A stretch of DNA of 38,166 nucleotides. Origin: CANCDA01 sp043757205 (GTDB lineage Bacteria > Pseudomonadota > Gammaproteobacteria > Burkholderiales > Burkholderiaceae_C). Under the pieces are notes generated by a model that had not been told where the DNA came from, ran no database searches, and saw only the letters and a list, made by a program, of their open reading frames with translations. The translations under genes were made by a program, and so were the position numbers. Where the stretch lies: contig JAYVPU010000028.1 of NCBI GenBank assembly GCA_043757205.1, positions 1 to 38,166 of the forward strand, written 5' to 3'. Below are positions 1-7,379 of this stretch, piece after piece; the first letter of the stretch is position 1, and every line of letters starts with the position of its first letter.

Positions 1-58
1 TGGCCAAAAAAATAATGATGGCGGCAACGAAAGCGCCGTAATCAGCTACGCCGAACAT
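1..58 (-). CDS. LysE-family translocator, N-terminal fragment cut by window edge
   Basis: Only the first 19 codons are inside the window. They read MFGVADYGAFVAAIIIFLA, which matches the usual start of LysE/RhtB-type amino-acid exporters (a short polar start followed at once by the first membrane helix). These inner-membrane proteins export amino acids or their analogues. The gene lies 126 bp downstream of rsmG on the same strand, a position where a LysE-type gene is often found in Comamonadaceae. The assignment rests on the N-terminus and context only. Confidence 0.6.
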   Translation of the reverse strand, partial: MFGVADYGAFVAAIIIFLA

Positions 59-144
59 GGTGGTGGGGGTGAAAACCGGTAGAACTGGAAGGCCGAGTGT
101 ACGTGAGTGTGCAAGCCCCTCATCGGCAAGAAATGCTTCGACTC

Positions 145-172
145 CATCATTCTCGGGAAGGCGGAAATCCAG
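145..172. repeat. Degenerate TCATTCCCG-type intergenic repeat
   Basis: The stretch CATTCTCGGGAAGGCGGAAA is an imperfect version of the widespread proteobacterial repeat that reads roughly TCATTCCCGCGAAGGCGGGAA. It lies between rsmG and the LysE-type gene. A second, more palindromic relative is at 37951-37978. It was recognised by eye. Confidence 0.5.
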
Positions 173-184
173 CCCCTCAGAAGC

Positions 185-877
185 TCAAGACTTCAGCCGC
201 AACCAGACAATGCAGCGTTCAGCATCCAGCCCAGGAACACGAAGCTGTTCCACGTGAAACACCTCAAGATCAACCGGCAAAGCAGCCAGCTCATCGATCG
301 GCGGCTTACCCTTCAACGCCATCCAAATACCCGCAGCACCCGCATTTTCAGCATCGCTTTTCTTCAAGGCAGAACGCGACCAATTCGTGAAGTCCAACAG
401 CGAGGCAAAGGCGCGTGAACACACAACATCAAACCCATCACTCAAGCTCTCCACCCGCGCATGCAGGCCGCGCAGATTGGACAGCTTGAGCGCCAGCGCC
501 ACTTGCGAAATGAAGGCTGCTTTTTTAGCCACCGTGTCCACACAGGTCACTTGGATATCGGGGCAGCAAATGGCAATCACCACGCCCGGCAAGCCCGCAC
601 CCGCGCCCACGTCCAGCAGCTTGAGCGCCCTGCCCCCGGTTTGCTGCCGCAGCGGCAGCACTGCTGCCAAGCTGTCCAGCAGGTGGTGCGTCAGCATCTC
701 GGCCGGGTCACGCACCGCCGTCAGGTTATAGACCTTGTTCCATTTTTGAATCAGCGCCAGGTAGTCCAACAGCAAATCCAGCTGACCCGCCGCGAGGTCC
801 AGGCCCAAGGCGCACGCGCCCTCCTCCAGGCTTTTGCCCAAGGGGTGGGCCCGCGGCAAAACTCCAGTCGCCGTCAT
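185..877 (-). CDS. rsmG: 16S rRNA (guanine-527-N7)-methyltransferase RsmG (GidB)
   Basis: RsmG methylates N7 of G527 in 16S rRNA using S-adenosylmethionine. The 230-aa product has the family signature KWNKVYNLTAVRDP near residues 45-58, the HHLLDSLA segment, and the SAM-binding loop LLDVGAGAGLPG near residues 87-98, followed by VDTVAKKAAF. Its start overlaps the end of mnmG by 4 nt (ATGA), so the two genes are translationally coupled as in most Proteobacteria. Length is slightly above that of the E. coli protein because of an N-terminal extension and the segment DAENAGAAG. The C-terminal third contains a parS site read as VFHVEQ. Confidence 0.96.
   Translation of the reverse strand: MTATGVLPRAHPLGKSLEEGACALGLDLAAGQLDLLLDYLALIQKWNKVYNLTAVRDPAEMLTHHLLDSLAAVLPLRQQTGGRALKLLDVGAGAGLPGVVIAICCPDIQVTCVDTVAKKAAFISQVALALKLSNLRGLHARVESLSDGFDVVCSRAFASLLDFTNWSRSALKKSDAENAGAAGIWMALKGKPPIDELAALPVDLEVFHVEQLRVPGLDAERCIVWLRLKS
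246..261. promoter_or_regulatory. parS: parS-like ParB binding site inside rsmG
   Basis: TGTTCCACGTGAAACA differs by one base (C for T at position 5) from the bacterial chromosomal parS consensus TGTTTCACGTGAAACA. It sits in the coding sequence of rsmG. ParB loads at such sites to organise origin segregation. A perfect copy lies about 1.15 kb away in mnmG, which supports function. Confidence 0.85.
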
Positions 878-2850
878 GCCACCGACTCATCCACCAACAC
901 CTCACGGGGCGCGGTAGCAAAACCCTTGAAGCCACCCTTTTTCAAATGGATCATCAGCAAAGAAATACTGGCGGGTGTGATGCCCGAAATGCGCGAGGCC
1001 AAGCCCAAGGTCTCAGGCCGGTGGCGCGTCAAAGTCTGACGCGCCTCAATCGACAAAGCCGTCACCTGCATGTAGTCCAGGTCCGCGGGCAACTTCATGC
1101 CCTCCAGGTGTACTGCGCGTTGCACCTCTTCGATTTGGCGCTCAATGTAGCCCGAGTACTTGGCGGCAATTTCCACCTGCTCGATCACCGGCACGCTCAG
1201 CTCACCCAGCGCTTGCGGGGCAACCGCCTCGGTGGCAAAGCGCCCGCCGTCCAATGACATCAGGCCCACGTAGTCCACATCGGGGCGGCGCAGCAAATCA
1301 AACAGGTTGTGCTCATGCTCTATCGCCTTGCCCAAGACCCGCTCCGACTCATCGGATGGCAGGTTGCGCGGATTGACCCATGTACTTTTCAAGCGCTCTG
1401 TTTCACGTGAAACAGCCTCGCGCTTGCGGCAGAAACTGTCCCAGCGGACGTCGTCCACCAAGCCCATGCGGCGACCCGCTTCGGTCAAGCGCATGTCGGC
1501 ATTGTCTTCGCGCAGTTGCAGGCGGAACTCGGCCCTGCTGGTGAACATGCGGTAGGGCTCGGTCACGCCCTTGGTGATCAGGTCGTCCACCAGCACACCG
1601 AGGTAGGCCTCGTCACGGCGCGGCAACCAACTGGCTTCTCCCCGGCATTGCAAAGCGGCATTGATGCCCGCGAACAGGCCTTGAGCAGCAGCTTCTTCAT
1701 ACCCAGTCGTGCCATTGATCTGCCCGGCAAAAAACAGGCCCGCCACCTGACGCGTCTCGAAGCTGGACTTGAGCGAACGCGGGTCAAAGTAGTCGTACTC
1801 AATGGCGTAGCCGGGGCGCAGGATGTGGGCGTTTTCCAGCCCCTTCATGCTGCGCACGAGTTGGTACTGAATATCAAACGGCAAACTGGTGCTGATGCCG
1901 TTGGGGTACACCTCATGCGTGGTCAGCCCTTCGGGTTCCAGGAAAATCTGGTGGCTGTCCTTGTCGGCAAAGCGGTTGATCTTGTCTTCAACGCTCGGGC
2001 AGTAGCGCGGCCCCACGCCTTCGATCTTGCCGGTGAACATGGGGCTGCGGTCAAAGCCGCTGCGAATGATGTCGTGCGTTCGTTCGTTGGTGTGGGTGAT
2101 CCAGCACGGCACTTGGCTCGGGTGCATGGCAGCGCTACCCATAAAGCTGAACACCGGCATCGTCGCGCTCATACCGCCCGGCATGCCATCACCCGGTTGC
2201 GCCAAGCACTTTGAAAAATCAATGCTACGTCCATCGAGACGTGGCGGTGTGCCGGTCTTCAATCGCCCTTGCGGTAGCTTGAGTTCTTTCAGGCGCGCCG
2301 ACAGAGACACGGCAGGCGGGTCTCCGGCGCGACCGGCGGCGTAGTTGTTCAAGCCCACATGAATCTTGCCGTCCAAAAACGTGCCTGCCGTCAGCACCAC
2401 GGTGCGGCTGCGGAACTGGATGCCGACTTGCGTCACCGCGCCGACAACCCGGTCGCCCTCCACCATCAGGTCATCCACCGCCTGCTGGAACAGCCACAGA
2501 TTGGGCTGGTTCTCCAGCCGCTTGCGAATCGCCGCCTTGTACAACATGCGGTCGGCCTGTGCGCGCGTGGCGCGCACGGCCGGGCCTTTAGAGCTGTTGA
2601 GAATGCGAAACTGAATGCCGCCTTCGTCGGTGGCAATGGCCATGGCACCGCCCATGGCGTCCACCTCTTTGACCAGATGGCCTTTGCCGATGCCACCAAT
2701 CGACGGGTTGCAGCTCATCTGGCCCAGAGTCTCGATGTTGTGGCTCAGCAGCAAGGTCTTGCAACCCATGCGCGCCGCCGCCAACGCGGCCTCAGTGCCC
2801 GCATGGCCACCGCCGACCACGATCACGTCAAATTCTTGGGGGTATAGCAT
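874..2850 (-). CDS. mnmG: tRNA uridine-5-carboxymethylaminomethyl(34) synthesis enzyme MnmG (GidA)
   Basis: MnmG is the FAD-binding subunit that with MnmE (GTPase) installs the 5-carboxymethylaminomethyl group on wobble uridine 34 of certain tRNAs. The 658-aa product begins with the FAD Rossmann motif VVGGGHAGTEAALAAARMG near residues 11-29, followed by the family segments SCNPSIGGIGKGHLVKEVDA and DAMGG. The middle carries the EVYPNGIST and AIEYDYFDPRSL segments, and the C-terminal helical domain is complete. E. coli MnmG has 629 aa; the extra length is in loops. It is the first gene of a mnmG-rsmG operon. A perfect parS site is embedded where the protein reads VSRET. Confidence 0.98.
   Translation of the reverse strand: MLYPQEFDVIVVGGGHAGTEAALAAARMGCKTLLLSHNIETLGQMSCNPSIGGIGKGHLVKEVDAMGGAMAIATDEGGIQFRILNSSKGPAVRATRAQADRMLYKAAIRKRLENQPNLWLFQQAVDDLMVEGDRVVGAVTQVGIQFRSRTVVLTAGTFLDGKIHVGLNNYAAGRAGDPPAVSLSARLKELKLPQGRLKTGTPPRLDGRSIDFSKCLAQPGDGMPGGMSATMPVFSFMGSAAMHPSQVPCWITHTNERTHDIIRSGFDRSPMFTGKIEGVGPRYCPSVEDKINRFADKDSHQIFLEPEGLTTHEVYPNGISTSLPFDIQYQLVRSMKGLENAHILRPGYAIEYDYFDPRSLKSSFETRQVAGLFFAGQINGTTGYEEAAAQGLFAGINAALQCRGEASWLPRRDEAYLGVLVDDLITKGVTEPYRMFTSRAEFRLQLREDNADMRLTEAGRRMGLVDDVRWDSFCRKREAVSRETERLKSTWVNPRNLPSDESERVLGKAIEHEHNLFDLLRRPDVDYVGLMSLDGGRFATEAVAPQALGELSVPVIEQVEIAAKYSGYIERQIEEVQRAVHLEGMKLPADLDYMQVTALSIEARQTLTRHRPETLGLASRISGITPASISLLMIHLKKGGFKGFATAPREVLVDESVA
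1399..1414. promoter_or_regulatory. parS: Perfect parS site inside mnmG
   Basis: TGTTTCACGTGAAACA is identical to the 16-bp palindromic parS consensus recognised by chromosomal ParB proteins. It is encoded in mnmG as the residues VSRET. parA and parB are not in the window; in related genomes they usually lie just beyond rsmG and the LysE-type gene, off the left edge. Confidence 0.95.
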
Positions 2851-2918
2851 CTGGCAGCCTCTGTCCGTTCAATAGCCTTCAATTTTAGCGCAGGGCTTGA
2901 TTTACCTAGGCCATGAGG

Positions 2919-2960
2919 GTCTTTGTTGCTATTCTTTTGGTAGCTAAAAAGTATCGCGGC
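2919..2960. repeat. Possible copy of the ATAGCT interspersed repeat
   Basis: The segment with TTGCTATTCTTTTGGTAGCT followed by an A-rich run and a GTATCGCGGC end resembles the interspersed element seen in fmt, srkA and the SAF dehydrogenase gene. It lies in the 177-bp spacer between the divergent mnmG and porin genes. It is more degenerate than the fmt and srkA copies. Confidence 0.35.
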
Positions 2961-3009
2961 ACAGCAATGCGCCATTCATCTAAGCCTGCTGAATCGACCC
3001 TTCGTCCCT

Positions 3010-3018
3010 CGTGGATAA
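3010..3018 (-). other. Isolated DnaA-box-like 9-mer
   Basis: The minus strand reads TTATCCACG, one base from the DnaA box TTATCCACA. It lies just upstream of the porin start, 2.2 kb from the DnaA-box cluster at 5162-5403. A single near-match may be chance; it is listed because it sits in the same origin-like neighbourhood. Confidence 0.3.
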
Positions 3019-3027
3019 TCAAGAGCG

Positions 3028-4401
3028 ATGAACGCTCGCCGACTTCTTCCCCCCATGCTGCTGTGTGCTTTGCTGGCACTGACGGCAACAACAAGGGCAC
3101 AAGGTCTGGCGGGTTTGGCCCCCGAGCCCATCGACTCGCCCTTCTCCCTGCACGCCCAATCCACCTGGGTCTGGCAGGCCAAACCCGCCTTCGGTGCGGC
3201 CTACAGTGGCCCCAACAGCCTGAGCCCGCAAGATGAGCGCTCCTACTCATTAACCGCCACGGCCGACCTGGGCGCGCGCTTGTGGGACGGCGCTCAAATC
3301 CACCTCAACCCCGAAGCCGCCCAAGGCGTACCCCTGTCCCGCTTAACCGGTGCGGGTGGACTTTCCAATGGAGAGTTAGCCCGTACTTCCGGGCCAGATG
3401 TCAGCAGCTATCGTGCTCGACTGTTCTTGCTGCAACGCTGGAATGCCGGTGGCGAGGTCGAAACCCTCACCCCGGGCTTCAATGAACTCGGTGGCACGGC
3501 CAGCGCCAAACGCTGGACATTGGTGCTGGGCACGTTTTCTCTGCTCGACTACTTTGACCCCAACCCCTATGCCAAAGACCCGCGCAGCCAGTTTTTTAAC
3601 TGGTCTTACCTGACCCATGGCGCTTGGGATTACGCCGCTGACGCGCGCGGCTACACCAGCGGTTTTGTGCTGGAATACCGCAGCCCCACTTGGGCCGTGC
3701 GCGGCGGTCGCGCCATGCTGCCGGTCGAGTCCAACGGCTTGACGCTGGACGGCAATCTGGGTCAACACTATGGTGACCAGATTGAGGCGGAGGCCGACCT
3801 GCCCCTGCGCCTGCCTGCCGGGCCGCTGCGGGCCCGCTTACTGGTTTTTCGCAACCAGGCGATGATGGGCAACTACAGCGATGCGCTGGCACTGGGCAAC
3901 ACCCTCAACGCGACGCCCAGCGTCGCTCTGGTGCGGCGCGAACAAACCAAAACCGGCTGGGGCTTAACGCTGCAAGCCCCGCTGTCCGAAGACGCGGGCC
4001 TGTTCTTGCGCATGAGCCGCAACAACGGAGAGTCCGAAACCTTCGCTTTCACTGAGATCGACCAACAAACAGCGCTGGGCGGTCAGTTCACCGGCGCACC
4101 CTGGGGACGTCGTTCTGACCGCTGGGGCCTGGCCTTGGCCATCAACGAACTCTCGTCGCCCCACCGTGCCTACTTGGCCGCAGGCGGGCAAGGCTTTTTC
4201 CTAGGGGATGGGGCATTGAATTACGGGCCTGAACGCGTGCTGGAGACCTGGTACCGCTTCGCCCTGCCCGATATCGCTACCCGTGCGGGCCGCGTGCAAT
4301 CGGCTGTGTCCCTGGGCTGGCAACACATCACCAACCCTGGCTACAACCAAGACCGTGGCCCTGTCCACACCTATTCCCTGCGCTGGCACAGTGAGTTTTA
4401 A
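3028..4401 (+). CDS. Carbohydrate porin, OprB family
   Basis: Predicted outer-membrane porin of the carbohydrate-selective OprB family. The 457-aa product starts with a signal peptide (MNARRLLPP, then a hydrophobic core ending at TTRAQ) and continues with family segments such as FSLHAQSTWVWQAKPAF, SLTATADLGARLWDG, the QGVPLSRLTGAGG region and DPRSQFFNWS. It ends in the amphipathic strand YSLRWHSEF with a terminal phenylalanine, typical of beta-barrels recognised by the BAM complex. Such porins pass sugars or other small neutral solutes into the periplasm; the substrate cannot be read from sequence. It is followed after 4 bp by a second putative barrel protein. Confidence 0.85.
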   Translation: MNARRLLPPMLLCALLALTATTRAQGLAGLAPEPIDSPFSLHAQSTWVWQAKPAFGAAYSGPNSLSPQDERSYSLTATADLGARLWDGAQIHLNPEAAQGVPLSRLTGAGGLSNGELARTSGPDVSSYRARLFLLQRWNAGGEVETLTPGFNELGGTASAKRWTLVLGTFSLLDYFDPNPYAKDPRSQFFNWSYLTHGAWDYAADARGYTSGFVLEYRSPTWAVRGGRAMLPVESNGLTLDGNLGQHYGDQIEAEADLPLRLPAGPLRARLLVFRNQAMMGNYSDALALGNTLNATPSVALVRREQTKTGWGLTLQAPLSEDAGLFLRMSRNNGESETFAFTEIDQQTALGGQFTGAPWGRRSDRWGLALAINELSSPHRAYLAAGGQGFFLGDGALNYGPERVLETWYRFALPDIATRAGRVQSAVSLGWQHITNPGYNQDRGPVHTYSLRWHSEF

Positions 4402-4405
4402 AGGC

Positions 4406-5161
4406 ATGAAACACACCCTACTCACAGGGTTCGCCTTGATGGTGATCGGGCTGACGACCGTGTCAGCCCAGACGCTTGATACAGCCACTGAAAGCACCCA
4501 TCCCTTCAAACTCACCACGGGTCTGTACCAGTACACCAGCCCTGACGGTCAAAGCAGCAACGCGGTGGACATCAATCTGCGCCACAGCTCTGCCATTGGA
4601 AATGTCTGGTTAGGTCACTTTGTCTGGCAAACCCAAGACCTCACACAAGACCGCGTGGGTTGGGACAACACCCTCCCCTTCCACTCCCCCGTCGGTGAAG
4701 TGCGCCTCATCCCCTCGCTGCAACTGGCCACCGGTGGCGCCTGGAATGGCAGTTTGGGTCTGGAAACCGGCGAGCGTTGGTTTGTCGGCGCGGGCTTAGG
4801 ACGCACCAATCTGCGTGACTCGGTCAGCCTGAACTTTGACCCCAATGACGCACTCAGCCTGTCAGGCGGCTACCGTTGGGCAGACAGTCAATCGCTCTCC
4901 TTCATGCTGGTGCGTGACAACCGCCTCAACCCCGATCAACGCCATCTGCACCTGATTTACCGAAAACCCTTGCCCGATCATCATCGACTCACGCTGGATC
5001 TTCTTTTGAAATCTGGCCTGGTGGAAGGCGAAGCCATCGAGCGCACGGGCTTGGCCTTTACCTACGACTGGCCTCGGTGGTTTGTCCGTGTCAGCTACGA
5101 CCCCAAGGCGAATTTCACCACCCAAGACCTCTGGCGATTGGCCATGGGAGCGAGGTTTTAA
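4406..5161 (+). CDS. Predicted outer-membrane beta-barrel protein, unrecognised family
   Basis: The 251-aa product starts at the ATG 4 bp after the porin stop codon (reading MKHTLLTGFAL), giving a clean signal peptide ending near TTVSAQ. The mature part alternates short amphipathic strands (GLYQYTSPDGQSSNAVDINLRH, VWLGHFVWQT, GSLGLETGERWFVGAGLG, FVRVSYDPKANF) and ends in LAMGARF with C-terminal Phe, as in barrels assembled in the outer membrane. Strand content suggests a small barrel loosely like YaiO-type proteins, but no family was recognised with confidence. Tight coupling to the OprB-type porin suggests joint expression and perhaps a joint role. Confidence 0.65.
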   Translation: MKHTLLTGFALMVIGLTTVSAQTLDTATESTHPFKLTTGLYQYTSPDGQSSNAVDINLRHSSAIGNVWLGHFVWQTQDLTQDRVGWDNTLPFHSPVGEVRLIPSLQLATGGAWNGSLGLETGERWFVGAGLGRTNLRDSVSLNFDPNDALSLSGGYRWADSQSLSFMLVRDNRLNPDQRHLHLIYRKPLPDHHRLTLDLLLKSGLVEGEAIERTGLAFTYDWPRWFVRVSYDPKANFTTQDLWRLAMGARF

Positions 5162-5205
5162 AGACGTCGTCAAACTCTGGGGATAAGTTTCTAACAAAGA
5201 CAGAG

Positions 5206-5214
5206 TTATCCACA
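5206..5214 (+). other. Perfect DnaA box
   Basis: TTATCCACA matches the DnaA box consensus exactly. It is the only perfect copy found in this window and lies in the non-coding block between the second barrel gene and yegD. Confidence 0.8.
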
Positions 5215-5346
5215 GAATTTTGACTTCTTAGAAGTTGTTCCTATTTCAATGACAGCTCGCACCCGGGGTGATGCACACCCTTCAAACTTAGCTAAGTCAT
5301 TGAAAACAATCATAAAAAACAACTTACCCACAATCAAACCGAACAC

Positions 5347-5361
5347 CTACTACTACTACTA
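5347..5361 (+). repeat. Five tandem CTA triplets, candidate DnaA-trio element
   Basis: CTACTACTACTACTA on the plus strand is TAG repeats on the minus strand. DnaA-trios are defined as repeated 3'-GAT-5' triplets on the strand that receives the DnaA filament, placed between a DnaA box and the unwinding region. Here a box-like TTACCCACA lies 14 nt upstream and AT-rich DNA immediately downstream, the same polarity as in B. subtilis. Confidence 0.6.
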
Positions 5362-5403
5362 TCTTTAATTAAGTAATTTAAGTAAGAGATAACAAGATCC
5401 CTC

Positions 5404-6717
5404 ATGACGTCAGCGACAGATTTTTCCATCGGCACCCTTGGACTTGATTTTGGAACCTCCAACTCCGCAATGGCTTGGGTTCAAGCGCAAACCAAAGATC
5501 AAGGCTTGGCACATGCATTGCCTCTAGAAGGCGATGCCAACACTTTGCCCACGGCTGTTTTTTACAACGCCGAAGATCGCACAACTCACTTTGGCCGTGA
5601 AGCCATTCGCCTGTACTTGAGTGGCACTGAGGGCCGCTTGATGCGTTCACTCAAAAGTCTGTTGGGTAGCCCGCTTTTAGGTGAGACCACCTTGGTGAAT
5701 GGGCAGCTTTTGAGCTTTCAAGACATCATTGCCGGATTTTTGAGAGAGTTGTGTTTGCGCGCTACGCAGCAACTGGGCTTAACGCCTGAGCGTGTGGTCA
5801 TTGGTCGTCCTGTGCATTTTGTGGATGATGATCCTGCGCGGGATGCGCAAGCGCAAGAGGCCTTGCTTCAAGCGGCAAAACAAGCTGGGTTGATGAATGT
5901 GAGTTTCCAGTTGGAGCCGATTGCGGCTGCGCTGGACTATGAGCGCCGTATCAGCCGCGAGAGCTTGGTGTTGGTGGTGGACATTGGCGGGGGTACCTCA
6001 GATTTCACCGTGGTGCGACTGGGGCCCGACCGGGTGGCGCGGGCCTCACACCAGGCCGACCGTGCCAGCGACGTGCTGGCCACGAGTGGTGTGCACATTG
6101 GCGGCACGGATTACGACCAAAAACTCAACCTGGGTCACGTCATGCCCTTGCTGGGCCTGCGCCACCAAGGACCACGGGGGCGTGAAGTGCCTAGCGGCGT
6201 TTTTTATGACTTGGCCACCTGGCATTTGATCAACTGGCGCTACAGCCCCCGTGCGGTGCGTGAAGCCTTGGCTTTAAAGGATGAGTACAGCGATAAGCAA
6301 TTGCACCAGCGTTTGATGAAGGTGTTGCAAGAGCGCTTAGGTCACCAGATAGCTAACGAGGTAGAGCAAGCCAAAATCAAGTGTTCTCAGAGCGGGCAGA
6401 CCAGCCAGATTGATCTAAGCCGTATTGAGATCGGTTTACAGGCCCTGCTGAGCCCATCAAGCATGGCGGAGTACCTGCATGACCTCTTGACCCGTGTCGT
6501 GGCTTGTGCGCATGAATGCGTGCGTCGTGCGGGCTTGTCTAAGAGCCAGCTGGATGCGATTTACCTGACGGGGGGTTCATCGGCTCTCATCCCTTTCCAA
6601 CATGCCTTGCAAGCGGCCTTTAGCGGCACGCCGCTGGTCGAGGGTGATTTGTTTGGCGGTGTGGCCGCCGGGCTGGCTTACTCAAACCCGCCATCTAAGC
6701 GCAAAGCAGCGGCTTGA
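5404..6717 (+). CDS. yegD: Hsp70-family protein, YegD type
   Basis: A 437-aa actin-fold ATPase of the Hsp70 superfamily related to E. coli YegD (about 450 aa). It has the phosphate-1 loop GLDFGTSNSAMAW (residues 13-25), the phosphate-2 loop VVDIGGGTSDFTVV (about 191-204) and the adenosine motif YLTGGSSALIPF (about 386-397). It lacks the long substrate-binding and lid domains of DnaK, so it is not a canonical chaperone; the cellular role of this family is not established. It starts at an ATG directly after the oriC-like block. Its 3' end overlaps the convergent ModA-like gene by 40 bp. Confidence 0.88.
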   Translation: MTSATDFSIGTLGLDFGTSNSAMAWVQAQTKDQGLAHALPLEGDANTLPTAVFYNAEDRTTHFGREAIRLYLSGTEGRLMRSLKSLLGSPLLGETTLVNGQLLSFQDIIAGFLRELCLRATQQLGLTPERVVIGRPVHFVDDDPARDAQAQEALLQAAKQAGLMNVSFQLEPIAAALDYERRISRESLVLVVDIGGGTSDFTVVRLGPDRVARASHQADRASDVLATSGVHIGGTDYDQKLNLGHVMPLLGLRHQGPRGREVPSGVFYDLATWHLINWRYSPRAVREALALKDEYSDKQLHQRLMKVLQERLGHQIANEVEQAKIKCSQSGQTSQIDLSRIEIGLQALLSPSSMAEYLHDLLTRVVACAHECVRRAGLSKSQLDAIYLTGGSSALIPFQHALQAAFSGTPLVEGDLFGGVAAGLAYSNPPSKRKAAA

Positions 6718-7373
6718 GGGTCGGTCATCAAGTCAATCAGCATTTGAGCGGCTTGGGGTTGATCCGACTGGCTGCAAATGGCGGCGGTATAGACCGTGAC
6801 CAACTCAAATTCTTGGGGCAAGCGTGCTACCAGATCCACACCGGGTGCAAAAATAATTTCGGTGACTTGGGTGCAACCAATCAAACCAGTTTCTTGGGAA
6901 GCGGCCATCTTACGCATGGCCGTGGCTCCATTGGGGTAAGGACGCAGGCGGTCGGCCACAGCCCCATCAATGCCCAGCTTTTTCAACACGTTCATGACGT
7001 GGATACCGGCGGTGGCTTTGACGGGGTCAGGGAAGTAAATGCCTTTGGCTGCAAGCAGCGCTGCTTTGAGGTTTTCGGCGGTATCCACTTGGGGTGCGAC
7101 CTCGCCGGTTTTAACGGCAATCCCCGTTTTAACCAGACCGAGCGGGTGCGCACTCCCTGCTACTACATGGCCACTGGCACCCAGTTGCTCGATCAAAGCT
7201 TGGGTGAGGATGATCAGGTCGCAGGGCTCACCAGCCAGCAGCTTGTCGCGCATCATGCCAACCGCACCGTAGGTGCCATGGATGGCGCGGCCTGCTTCGG
7301 CGTAGAACTGACCTTCGAGTTGGGTGACCAGGCCTTGGGCGGCACCACCGCTGAGAATGTTGATGTTTTTCAT
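6678..7373 (-). CDS. ModA-like substrate-binding protein without signal peptide
   Basis: The 231-aa product has the fold pattern of molybdate-type extracytoplasmic binding proteins: INILSGGAAQGLVTQL at the start, then a GDLIIL-like CDLIILTQALIEQL segment, VVAGSAHPLGLVKTGIAVKTG, and GLIGCTQVTEIIF near the hinge. It starts MKNINILSGG with no signal peptide, and no upstream extension is possible because the Bug gene ends 6 bp before. It may therefore act in the cytoplasm or be a periplasmic protein that lost its signal. No ABC permease or ATPase is nearby, so a molybdate transport role is not supported. Its last 40 bp overlap the 3' end of yegD on the other strand. Confidence 0.75.
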   Translation of the reverse strand: MKNINILSGGAAQGLVTQLEGQFYAEAGRAIHGTYGAVGMMRDKLLAGEPCDLIILTQALIEQLGASGHVVAGSAHPLGLVKTGIAVKTGEVAPQVDTAENLKAALLAAKGIYFPDPVKATAGIHVMNVLKKLGIDGAVADRLRPYPNGATAMRKMAASQETGLIGCTQVTEIIFAPGVDLVARLPQEFELVTVYTAAICSQSDQPQAAQMLIDLMTDPQAAALRLDGGFE

Positions 7374-7379
7374 TTGATT

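Larger units (their letters stand above)
5162..5403. other. oriC: Candidate replication origin (oriC-like region)
   Basis: This 242-bp non-coding block contains a perfect DnaA box TTATCCACA (5206-5214), TTATCCCCA on the minus strand (5178-5186) and TTACCCACA (5324-5332). Fourteen bases after the last box are five CTA triplets (5347-5361), then an AT-rich stretch (5362-5395, with TTTAATTAAGTAATTTAAG). Box, spacer, CTA triplets and AT-rich DNA in this order and orientation match the basal unwinding system known from Bacillus subtilis oriC (DnaA box followed by DnaA-trio). A 10-bp inverted repeat TTTCAATGAC/GTCATTGAAA (5244-5253, 5296-5305) lies between. Two parS sites are within 5 kb. A DnaA-controlled promoter for the downstream yegD gene is the alternative. 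Confidence 0.65.

Noticed and set aside
2359..2847. Long open frame on the plus strand opposite mnmG
   Set aside because: It lies fully antisense to a well-conserved gene and its product has no family features; high G+C makes such frames common.
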